Origin: an uncultured Collinsella sp.
GTDB lineage: Bacteria; Actinomycetota; Coriobacteriia; Coriobacteriales; Coriobacteriaceae
Reading direction: 5' to 3'
Assembly: GCA_902464965.1 (NCBI GenBank)
Contig: CABQLI010000100.1
Coordinates: forward strand, 1 to 5,149
Length of the DNA: 5,149 nucleotides
Below the pieces are notes generated by a model. The model searched no databases, was not told the origin of the DNA, and worked only from the letters and a program-made list of their open reading frames with translations. Positions 1-5,081 of the stretch are shown in pieces (the stretch's first letter is position 1; every line of letters begins with the position of its first letter). The position numbers and the translations under genes are program-made.

Positions 1-80
1 GAAGTTCGCGAAGCCCACTTCTCCGAGGAAGGGCACCAGCCCGGAGGCAGCCCCAGCGCGAAACCGTCCCGGATGCCTAC
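1..80. other. Short stretch downstream of xfp, no gene resolved
   Basis: This is the DNA after the xfp stop codon up to the window edge. Two minus-strand frames stay open across it. One of them reads ...ASGLVPFLGEVGFANF, which could be the beginning of a downstream minus-strand gene, but no convincing ATG with a ribosome binding site is visible. A small imperfect hairpin can be drawn (CTCC 21-24 with GGAG 43-46, and GGGC 31-34 with GCCC 39-42). It has no T-run on the minus-strand exit side, so I do not call a terminator for xfp. Transcription from xfp may therefore continue leftwards. Confidence 0.3.
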
Positions 81-2609
81 CTACTCGTTGTCGCCGGCGG
101 TTAGCTGCGTTGCGGAAAGCGCGCCGTCGGCTGCTGTTGCGGCTGCGGCGTCGGGCCAGACCCAGTCGGTAAAGGCCGGGTGATCGAAGCCCTCGTCACA
201 CGCGAAGTCAAAGGCCTCGGTGCGGAAGGCCTCCCACTTATCAATCTGCTCGGCAAACTTATCGGCGTCGACCATGCGCAGCACGTCGGCGGCCAGGGCC
301 CAGCGGTCCATGTTGTTCAGGCGCAGCATGTCGAACGGCGTGGTCGTGGAGCCCTTCTCCTCGTAGCCATGGACGCGGAAGACGTCGTGGCCGGGACGGT
401 TCCAAATCAGACGGCGGATCGTGCCGGCATAGGCGTGGAATGCGAAGAGCACGGGCTTCTCGCCGCAACCGAACAGCTCAGCCCAGCGCTCATCACTGAT
501 GGCTTGGTCGTTCTCGCAGACGTTCTGGATCTTGAGCAGGTCGACCACGTTGACGAACCACACCTTAATGCCTAGCTCGCACAGCATATCGGTTGCAGCC
601 AGAGCCTCGAGCGTCGGTACGTCACCGCACGTGGCGACCACGACGTCGGCCTCGGCGAGCGAGTCGGCAGTCGATGCCCACTCCCAAGTCGCGACGCCCT
701 CGGCGAGCTCGGACTTGGCCTCGTCGACCGTCTGGAAGGTGGGGGCGGGCTGCTTGCCACAGAAGATGGCGTTGACGCAGTCGGTGGACTGGTAGACACG
801 CTCGGCCACGGCAAGGGCCATGTTGGCGTCGGCCGGATAGTAGGCATTCACGATATGCGTATCGTTGGCCTTGTTGAGCAGCAGGTCGATAAAGCCGGGA
901 TCCTGGTGCGAGAAGCCGTTGTGGTCCTGACGCCACACGTGGCTCGACAGCAAAATGTTGAGGCCGCTGATGGGAGCACGCCACGGAATCTCACGCTTGG
1001 TGGCCTCGAGCCACTTGCAGTGCTGGTTGACCATGGAATCGACGACGTGGACAAAGCTCTCGTAGGAGCTCCACACGCCGGAGCGGCCGGTGAGCACGTA
1101 GGCCTCGAGGAAGCCCTCACACTGGTGCTCGGACAGCTGCTCGACAACCTTACCGGAACCGGCCAGCAGCTCGTCGTTGGCCTCGTCCCCGTAAAAGCCG
1201 GCATCCCACTGCTTTTTGGTCACCTTGTAGGCAGCCTGCAGGCGGTTGGACGCGGTCTCGTCGGGACCGAAGATGCGGAAGCCGTCCATGTTCTTGGCCA
1301 GGACGTCGGCGGTGTACTCACCAAAGACACGGGCGGCCTCGGTGGAGCCCCAGCCGTGACCCTTGCTTGCGACGGGGATCTCGTGGGCGTGAATATCGGG
1401 GAGCTCGAGCCCGCGGCGCACCTTGCCGCCGTTTGCGTTGGGGTTGGCGCCGATACGCAGCTCACCGGTCGGCATAAAGGCCGTTACCTCGGGGCGCACC
1501 TGGCCCTCGGGCGTAAAGAGTTCCTCGGGCCTGTAGGAGCGCAGCCACTCGCGCAGCACGCGGAAGTGCTCGTGGGTGTCCTTGGCACTCGCCAGCGGTA
1601 CCTGATGGGCGCGCCAGGAGTCCTCGGTCTTCTTGCCATCGATGTGCTTGGGGCAAGTCCAGCCCTTGGGCGTGCGGAACACGATCATGGGATAGGCCGG
1701 GCGGACCACGGTCTCGCCCGCGGCGGCCTGGGCCTGTGCGGTGGCCTTGATGTCACAAATTTCGTCAAAGACCTGTTCAAACAGGGCAGCGAAGCGCTCG
1801 TGGATGCTTGCATGGCTCTCGTCGTCAAAACCGGCGACAAAGAAGTGCGGCTTATAGCCCATGCCCTCAAAGAACTTGGTGAGTTCTTCGTCGGACACGC
1901 GGGCAAGGATGGTGGGGTTGGCAATCTTGTAGCCGTTGAGGTGCAGGATCGGCAGGACGATTCCGTCGGTTGCCGGGTTCACGAGCTTGTTGGACTGCCA
2001 AGAAGTCGCGAGCGGACCGGTCTCGGACTCGCCGTCGCCCACCACGGCCACGGCCAACAGGCTCGGGTTGTCCATGACGGCGCCGTAGGCGTGGCTGAGC
2101 GTGTAGCCGAGCTCTCCGCCCTCGTGGATGGAGCCGGGCGTCTCGGGCGCAAAGTGGCTCGGGATGCCGCCGGGATAAGAGAACTGGCGGAAGAACTTCT
2201 GCAGGCCAGCCTCGTCATTGGTGATGTCGGGGCGGATCTCACGGTAGGTGCCATCGAGCAGCGACTGGGCGGTGCCGGCGGGGCCACCGTGGCCCGGGCC
2301 CATCAAGAAAATGGCGTTCTGGTTGTGATCGGCAATAAGACGGTTAACGTGGCCGAACAGGAAGTTGATGCCGGGCGTGGTACCCCAGTGACCGACCAGG
2401 CGGTGCTTAACGTCCGGACGACCAAAGTCGCGCACCTCACCGGTTTTCTCGTCAACAAAGTCGGGGCGCATCAGCGGGTTGGAGCGAAGGTAAATCTGGC
2501 CGACGGACAGGTAGTTCGATGCGCGCCAATACAGGTCGACGCCCTCGAGCTCGGAAGCCGGCACCTCATGTCCCAGCTTTTGCCACGGCGTCCCCAGTGT
2601 TTTAGCCAT
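81..2609 (-). CDS. xfp: Xylulose-5-phosphate/fructose-6-phosphate phosphoketolase
   Basis: A thiamine-diphosphate enzyme of 842 residues. It cleaves xylulose 5-phosphate (and in dual-specificity members fructose 6-phosphate) with phosphate to acetyl phosphate plus glyceraldehyde 3-phosphate or erythrose 4-phosphate. It is cytosolic and is the key step of the bifid shunt. The three family regions follow in order: N-terminal ThDP domain (about 10-375), middle domain (about 380-560) and C-terminal domain (about 590-815). Visible motifs are GHWGTTPG (73-80), GPGHGGP (104-110), the family signature EGGELGY (163-169), the ThDP/Mg motif starting GDGESETGPLATSW (191-204) with NGYKI (225-229), CPKHIDG (319-325), SEHQCEG (493-499), which probably holds the catalytic Glu, and HNGFSHQDPG (563-572). 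No key residue appears lost. The start is supported by GAAGGGA 8 nt upstream. The family core ends near FTDWVWPD (813-820), and a 22-residue Ala-rich tail follows. Substrate preference cannot be read from sequence. Confidence 0.97.
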   Translation of the reverse strand: MAKTLGTPWQKLGHEVPASELEGVDLYWRASNYLSVGQIYLRSNPLMRPDFVDEKTGEVRDFGRPDVKHRLVGHWGTTPGINFLFGHVNRLIADHNQNAIFLMGPGHGGPAGTAQSLLDGTYREIRPDITNDEAGLQKFFRQFSYPGGIPSHFAPETPGSIHEGGELGYTLSHAYGAVMDNPSLLAVAVVGDGESETGPLATSWQSNKLVNPATDGIVLPILHLNGYKIANPTILARVSDEELTKFFEGMGYKPHFFVAGFDDESHASIHERFAALFEQVFDEICDIKATAQAQAAAGETVVRPAYPMIVFRTPKGWTCPKHIDGKKTEDSWRAHQVPLASAKDTHEHFRVLREWLRSYRPEELFTPEGQVRPEVTAFMPTGELRIGANPNANGGKVRRGLELPDIHAHEIPVASKGHGWGSTEAARVFGEYTADVLAKNMDGFRIFGPDETASNRLQAAYKVTKKQWDAGFYGDEANDELLAGSGKVVEQLSEHQCEGFLEAYVLTGRSGVWSSYESFVHVVDSMVNQHCKWLEATKREIPWRAPISGLNILLSSHVWRQDHNGFSHQDPGFIDLLLNKANDTHIVNAYYPADANMALAVAERVYQSTDCVNAIFCGKQPAPTFQTVDEAKSELAEGVATWEWASTADSLAEADVVVATCGDVPTLEALAATDMLCELGIKVWFVNVVDLLKIQNVCENDQAISDERWAELFGCGEKPVLFAFHAYAGTIRRLIWNRPGHDVFRVHGYEEKGSTTTPFDMLRLNNMDRWALAADVLRMVDADKFAEQIDKWEAFRTEAFDFACDEGFDHPAFTDWVWPDAAAATAADGALSATQLTAGDNE

Positions 2610-2617
2610 TGTTTATG

Positions 2618-2624
2618 TCCCTTC
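2618..2624 (-). promoter_or_regulatory. xfp ribosome binding site
   Basis: On the minus strand GAAGGGA lies 8 nt before the ATG at 2609, good Shine-Dalgarno spacing. It supports the annotated start, MAKTLGTPWQ. Confidence 0.7.
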
Positions 2625-2667
2625 GCTGTATGGTCACCCTCCAATACGGCAACCTTTCGTTGGGACA

Positions 2668-2673
2668 AGTATA
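2668..2673 (-). promoter_or_regulatory. Probable xfp promoter -10 (TATACT)
   Basis: The minus strand reads TATACT, five of six bases matching the sigma-70/sigA -10 consensus. It predicts a start near 2661 and a leader of about 52 nt. The -35 position 17 bp upstream (TACTGG, 2696-2691) is a poor match, so the promoter may be weak or depend on an activator. The identical hexamer occurs upstream of the lacI-type gene. Operator O1 occupies the spacer between -35 and -10. Confidence 0.45.
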
Positions 2674-2678
2674 TTTGC

Positions 2679-2690
2679 TAAAACGTTTTA
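2679..2690. promoter_or_regulatory. LacI-family operator O1 (perfect palindrome)
   Basis: TAAAACGTTTTA is a perfect 12-bp palindrome with a central CG, typical of sites bound by LacI/GalR regulators whose hinge-helix leucine inserts at the central step. It lies about 24 bp upstream of the predicted xfp start, inside the core promoter, where binding should block RNA polymerase. The regulator encoded just upstream is the obvious candidate ligand. That pairing is inferred. Confidence 0.75.
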
Positions 2691-2699
2691 CCAGTATGA

Positions 2700-2711
2700 A
2701 AAAACGTTTTA
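2700..2711. promoter_or_regulatory. LacI-family operator O2 (one mismatch)
   Basis: The core AAAAACGTTTTA differs from O1 at its first base. The 13-mer GCTAAAACGTTTT occurs on the plus strand at 2677-2689 and again on the minus strand at 2713-2701, so O1 and O2 form a 37-bp inverted pair. The centres are exactly 21 bp apart, two helical turns, which puts both sites on one DNA face. O2 is centred about 44 bp upstream of the predicted xfp start. Confidence 0.7.
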
Positions 2712-2720
2712 GCATCCTGA

Positions 2721-2741
2721 TTTGCCATGTTGACAGGCAAA
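2721..2741. promoter_or_regulatory. Dyad TTTGCC-N9-GGCAAA upstream of xfp promoter
   Basis: TTTGCC (2721-2726) and GGCAAA (2736-2741) form a perfect 6-bp inverted repeat with a 9-bp centre, about 70 bp upstream of the predicted xfp start. It does not resemble the LacI-type boxes and could bind a second regulator. It could also be a chance dyad, and no protein in the window is an obvious partner. Confidence 0.25.
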
Positions 2742-2751
2742 AGCAGACATT

Positions 2752-2778
2752 CACCTGCGGCATTGCCCGTCACAGGTG
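2752..2778 (-). terminator. Weak candidate terminator hairpin after the lacI-type gene
   Basis: On the minus strand CACCTG pairs with CAGGTG, with an inner GGC-AAT-GCC hairpin. The exit side carries only an interrupted T-rich stretch (TCTGCTTTTG). It lies 36 nt after the regulator stop codon. It may attenuate rather than end transcription, so some read-through from the regulator gene into xfp is possible. Confidence 0.22.
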
Positions 2779-2803
2779 CTCCACATTCAGTCTCTGCAAA
2801 TTG

Positions 2804-2815
2804 ATAAACGTTTTT
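2804..2815. promoter_or_regulatory. Possible third, degenerate operator O3
   Basis: ATAAACGTTTTT shares the central AAACGTTTT with O1 and O2 but has an imperfect left edge. It overlaps the stop codon of the LacI-type gene (2814-2816). Its centre is 104 bp from O2, close to ten helical turns. A distant auxiliary site is common among LacI-family systems that loop DNA. Low sequence quality and overlap with coding sequence make this uncertain. Confidence 0.35.
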
Positions 2816-3842
2816 AGTTATGTTTAGTAAGCTCGAGCACGCTGTCCTTAACGATAAGCGCCGGCTCCAGAACGACCTCTTCGGCGCGCCTACCGCCCCT
2901 ACCGGCAAGACGCTTAGACATGCAGCCAAAAGCATGCTCCGCAAGGACACCAGGATCCTGCTCAATCGCGGTCAGCGCCGGCTCAAAGAGAACGTCGGCC
3001 GCCGAGTTGTCATAGCTCACCACCGAGATATCGTCCGGAATGCTCTTCCCCATCTCGTGCAGGCGCTTGAGCAAACCGAGGGCAATGTTATCCGAGCTTG
3101 CGAACACGGCGGTGGCGTCGGTTGCGAGCACCGCCTCCGAGGCCTCGTAGGCACTCGGAATGTAGTACTCGCTCTCAAACTCCAAACGCGCGTCGATCGG
3201 CAGGCCAACCTCGCGCAGCGCGCGCTCATAGCCGGCAAGTCGCTTGCGGCCCGTATTGGAACGGCGCGCGTTAACCAAGCAGGCAATGCGACGGTGCCCC
3301 CGCTCGATCAGATAACGGGTAGCCATGTAGCCACCCATCTCGTGGTCAAACATCACCTTGTCGCACTCGAGTCCCTCAATGGCACGGTCGACCATAACAG
3401 CCGGGATAGGCAGATGGCTGACCTCTTCGCGCAGGGCGCGGTCGTCCGAGAACTCGTCGCCCACGACCAAGAACACACCATCGACGCCACGCGTCACCAG
3501 CTGGCGCAGGAGCTCCAGATCGTCCTCGGCACTTCCACCCGAGCTGGTAATAAAGAGCGCGTAGCCGTCCTCGCGGCAGCGCTTTTCCAGGCTGCCGGCG
3601 AGCGAGGCAAAAAAGCGGCTCTCGATGTTGGGAACGATAAGGCCCAGCGTGCGCGACTCGCGCATGACCAGGCTGCGCGCAATCTGGTTAGGAACATAGT
3701 GGTTGCGCGCCGCGACCTCTTTGATGCGCTTGCGGTTTTCTTCCGAGATGCGACAAGGCCGATTGTTAAGGACAAGCGAGACCGATGAGGGGGAAAGCCC
3801 CACCTCCTGGGCAATCTGCTTAAGAGTAACTTTGTTGCCCAT
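2814..3842 (-). CDS. LacI/GalR-family transcriptional regulator
   Basis: A 342-residue DNA-binding regulator of usual family length. The N-terminal helix-turn-helix is at about 5-26 (VTLKQIAQEVGLSPSSVSLVLNN), followed by the canonical hinge helix PNQIARSLV (51-59), whose Leu58 would insert at a central CpG. The periplasmic-binding-protein-like effector domain runs from about 66 (LGLIVPNIES) to 335, with MVDRAIEG (150-157), GHRRIACLVN (182-191), GRKRLAGY (198-205), ASSDNIALG (248-256) and DDISVVSYDN (270-279). It probably represses, or less likely activates, xfp, the next gene in the same direction, through the palindromes between them. The start at 3842 has GGAAGGAG just upstream. A longer in-frame start at 3965 is rejected because the likely promoter and part of the inverted repeat fall inside that extension. 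The effector is unknown. A pentose, a sugar phosphate or another carbohydrate would fit the target. Confidence 0.93.
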   Translation of the reverse strand: MGNKVTLKQIAQEVGLSPSSVSLVLNNRPCRISEENRKRIKEVAARNHYVPNQIARSLVMRESRTLGLIVPNIESRFFASLAGSLEKRCREDGYALFITSSGGSAEDDLELLRQLVTRGVDGVFLVVGDEFSDDRALREEVSHLPIPAVMVDRAIEGLECDKVMFDHEMGGYMATRYLIERGHRRIACLVNARRSNTGRKRLAGYERALREVGLPIDARLEFESEYYIPSAYEASEAVLATDATAVFASSDNIALGLLKRLHEMGKSIPDDISVVSYDNSAADVLFEPALTAIEQDPGVLAEHAFGCMSKRLAGRGGRRAEEVVLEPALIVKDSVLELTKHN

Positions 3843-3846
3843 CTCG

Positions 3847-3854
3847 CTCCTTCC
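3847..3854 (-). promoter_or_regulatory. Ribosome binding site deciding the regulator start
   Basis: The minus strand reads GGAAGGAG followed by CGAG and the ATG at 3842. It is a near-ideal Shine-Dalgarno sequence and the main reason for choosing this start, where MGNKVTLKQI begins the helix-turn-helix as in most LacI-family proteins. Confidence 0.75.
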
Positions 3855-3877
3855 GAGTATTCGCGCAATCTCTTGAA

Positions 3878-3883
3878 AGTATA
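3878..3883 (-). promoter_or_regulatory. Probable -10 of the lacI-type gene (TATACT)
   Basis: The minus strand reads TATACT, a five-of-six match to the -10 consensus and the same hexamer as in the xfp promoter. The start would fall near 3871, giving a leader of about 28 nt. The -35 is poorly defined: TTATCA (3910-3905) is the best hexamer, but the 21-bp spacer is too long. Confidence 0.4.
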
Positions 3884-3906
3884 GCGACCGTCCCTCTACC
3901 TTGATG

Positions 3907-3918
3907 ATAAACACTTTA
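3907..3918. promoter_or_regulatory. Possible degenerate autoregulatory operator
   Basis: The plus strand reads ATAAACACTTTA, 8 of 12 identical to the O1 core, and contains the dyad TAAA-N3-TTTA (3908-3918). It lies just upstream of the -35 area of the regulator promoter, a plausible place for autoregulation. The central CG is missing, so this is a weak call. Confidence 0.2.
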
Positions 3919-3951
3919 CCAATCCGGTAGACGGCTGTTTTATCGCCGCGA

Positions 3952-4017
3952 TTGGTGCAAAGCAACCTGACCCCTTTGCACCATGTGATGCATTGGGGTC
4001 AGGTTACTTTGCACCAA
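3952..4017. repeat. 66-bp inverted repeat, REP/MITE-like, with a third arm copy
   Basis: Arms 3952-3974 and 3995-4017 are reverse complements over 23 bp with one mismatch (C3963 against A4006). Each carries the GGTGCAAAG...CCTGACCCC motif. The arms could extend inwards by TGCA/TGCA (3977-3980 with 3989-3992). A third copy of the 9-mer CTTTGCACC (3974-3982) lies directly after the left arm and can pair with GGTGCAAAG at 3954-3962, giving an alternative 29-nt hairpin. No transposase is present. The CCTGACCCC end recalls dispersed palindromes linked to REP-associated tyrosine transposases (RAYT), but assignment to such a family is inference. It has no U-tract and is not placed like a terminator, because it lies between two divergent genes. 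Confidence 0.8.
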
Positions 4018-4033
4018 ATCCATCCGGGTGGGG

Positions 4034-4039
4034 TATATT
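4034..4039 (+). promoter_or_regulatory. Probable murB -10 (TATATT)
   Basis: TATATT matches five of six consensus bases and predicts a start near 4046, giving a leader of about 37 nt. The best -35-like hexamer is TTGCAC (4009-4014), which lies within the right arm of the inverted repeat at a long 19-bp spacing. The promoter may thus overlap the repeat. Confidence 0.4.
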
Positions 4040-4082
4040 GCATTCGATTGATGAAAACGACCACCATAAGGCGGATATTCGT

Positions 4083-5045
4083 ATGCACGAAAATGACTTT
4101 TTTAACGAGGACCTGCTCTGCGCGCTCGCCGGTGTTGCCGGCGAGGACAACGTGCTCATGAGCGAGCCCATGCGCGAGCACACCACGTTTAAGATCGGCG
4201 GCCCGGCCGATGTCTTTGTCACGCCCGACACCGAGCAGGGACTCGTCGCCACGCTTGACACCTGCTACCGCTGCGATCTGCCGCTCACCATCGTGGGCAA
4301 CGGCTCCGACCTGCTCGTCGGTGACAAGGGTATCCGCGGTGTCGTCGTGGCACTGGGCGAAGGCCTCTCTAACATCACCGTCGACGGCACACATGTTACG
4401 GCGGCAGCCGGCGCGCTGCTCTCGGACGTAGCGGCCGCGGCAGCCGAGACTGGTCTTACCGGCATGGAGCCCCTCTCGGGCATCCCCGGCTCGGTCGGCG
4501 GCGCCTGCTATATGAACGCCGGTGCCTATGGCGCCTGCATGGCCGATGTTTTGGAGTCCGTGCGCGTCTATAAGCCCGCACGCGTGCTCGACGACGGAAC
4601 CCGCGGCAGCGGCAATATCATTGAGTTCGATGTCGACGAGCTTAACCTGGGCTATCGCAAGAGTCGCATCGCCGACGACGGCTTTATCGTTCTTTCTGCC
4701 ACCTTCAACCTCGCACCGGGCAACGCCGCGATGATCAAGGCCGACATGGACGACTACCGCCAGCGCCGCGAGGACAAGCAGCCGCTCGACATGCCGAGTG
4801 CCGGTTCCGCCTTCAAGCGCCCCGAGGGTTACTTTGCCGGCAAGCTCATCATGGATGCCGGCCTGCGAGGACACGCCGTTGGCGGCGCGCAGGTAAGCGA
4901 AAAGCACTGCGGTTTTATCGTCAACGCCAACCACGCCACCGCCGCCGACGTCAACGAACTCATCCGCCACATCCAAACAACCGTCAAAGACCAATTCAAC
5001 GTAGACCTAGAACCCGAAGTCCACCGAGTAGGCGAATTTTTATAA
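4083..5045 (+). CDS. murB: UDP-N-acetylenolpyruvoylglucosamine reductase (MurB)
   Basis: An FAD- and NADPH-dependent cytosolic enzyme of 320 residues. It reduces UDP-GlcNAc-enolpyruvate to UDP-N-acetylmuramate, the second committed step of peptidoglycan synthesis. The N-terminal FAD-binding region shows HTTFKIGGPAD (33-43), GNGSDLL (72-78) and SGIPGSVGGA (132-141) followed by MNAGAYG (144-150). The substrate domain has YRKSR (191-195), AGSAFKRP (240-247), whose Ser242 is the likely proton donor, and the C-terminal EPEVHRVGE (310-318), whose Glu312 corresponds to the family catalytic glutamate. The start MHENDFF is chosen because translation from the ATG at 3993 would begin inside the inverted repeat and upstream of the probable promoter. 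AAGGCGG (4068-4074) is a modest ribosome binding site 8 nt before the ATG. The last 29 codons lack G-ending codons, unlike the body of the gene. It is divergent from the regulator and functionally unrelated to it. Confidence 0.95.
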   Translation: MHENDFFNEDLLCALAGVAGEDNVLMSEPMREHTTFKIGGPADVFVTPDTEQGLVATLDTCYRCDLPLTIVGNGSDLLVGDKGIRGVVVALGEGLSNITVDGTHVTAAAGALLSDVAAAAAETGLTGMEPLSGIPGSVGGACYMNAGAYGACMADVLESVRVYKPARVLDDGTRGSGNIIEFDVDELNLGYRKSRIADDGFIVLSATFNLAPGNAAMIKADMDDYRQRREDKQPLDMPSAGSAFKRPEGYFAGKLIMDAGLRGHAVGGAQVSEKHCGFIVNANHATAADVNELIRHIQTTVKDQFNVDLEPEVHRVGEFL

Positions 5046-5048
5046 AAA

Positions 5049-5070
5049 GAAGGCCCCGAAAGGGGCCTTC
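5049..5070. terminator. Strong intrinsic hairpin, probably bidirectional
   Basis: A perfect 9-bp stem GAAGGCCCC/GGGGCCTTC is closed by a GAAA loop and starts 4 nt after the murB stop. A run of five A residues (5044-5048) on the left becomes a U-tract for transcription arriving from the right, so it fits best as the terminator of the convergent minus-strand gene. The plus-strand exit (ACCATATTCATT) lacks a clean U-run, so termination of murB may be less efficient or depend on other factors. Confidence 0.8.
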
Positions 5071-5081
5071 ACCATATTCAT

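Noticed and set aside
855..2681. 608-codon open frame on the plus strand, antisense to xfp
   Set aside because: It is the complement of the phosphoketolase gene in a GC-rich genome where antisense frames stay open because of strong third-position bias. It has no ribosome binding site at its start, its product resembles no family I know, and the minus-strand frame has unambiguous enzyme motifs.
2730..2735. TTGACA on the plus strand as a -35 box
   Set aside because: No -10 lies 16-18 bp downstream (ACCTGC at 17 bp), and no plus-strand gene follows in this intergenic region.
2820..3788. 322-codon plus-strand open frame over the LacI-type gene
   Set aside because: Antisense shadow of a clear LacI/GalR protein. 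No motifs or ribosome binding site support it.
3843..3965. 41-residue N-terminal extension of the LacI-type protein (start at 3965)
   Set aside because: The extension contains the probable -10 at 3878-3883 and a strong ribosome binding site just before the internal ATG, and it begins inside the inverted repeat. LacI-family proteins normally begin a few residues before the helix-turn-helix.
3952..4017. Inverted repeat as an intrinsic terminator or a riboswitch
   Set aside because: It lies upstream of both divergent genes and outside their predicted transcripts, has no following U-run, and shows no recognisable aptamer.
3993..4082. 30-residue N-terminal extension of MurB (start at 3993)
   Set aside because: Its first codons are the repeat arm (GSGYFAP) and the probable -10 lies within it. 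MurB homology begins only after MHENDFF.
3999..4994. 331-codon minus-strand open frame over murB
   Set aside because: Antisense shadow of MurB. It would also start at the far end of the coding region without a credible translation signal.
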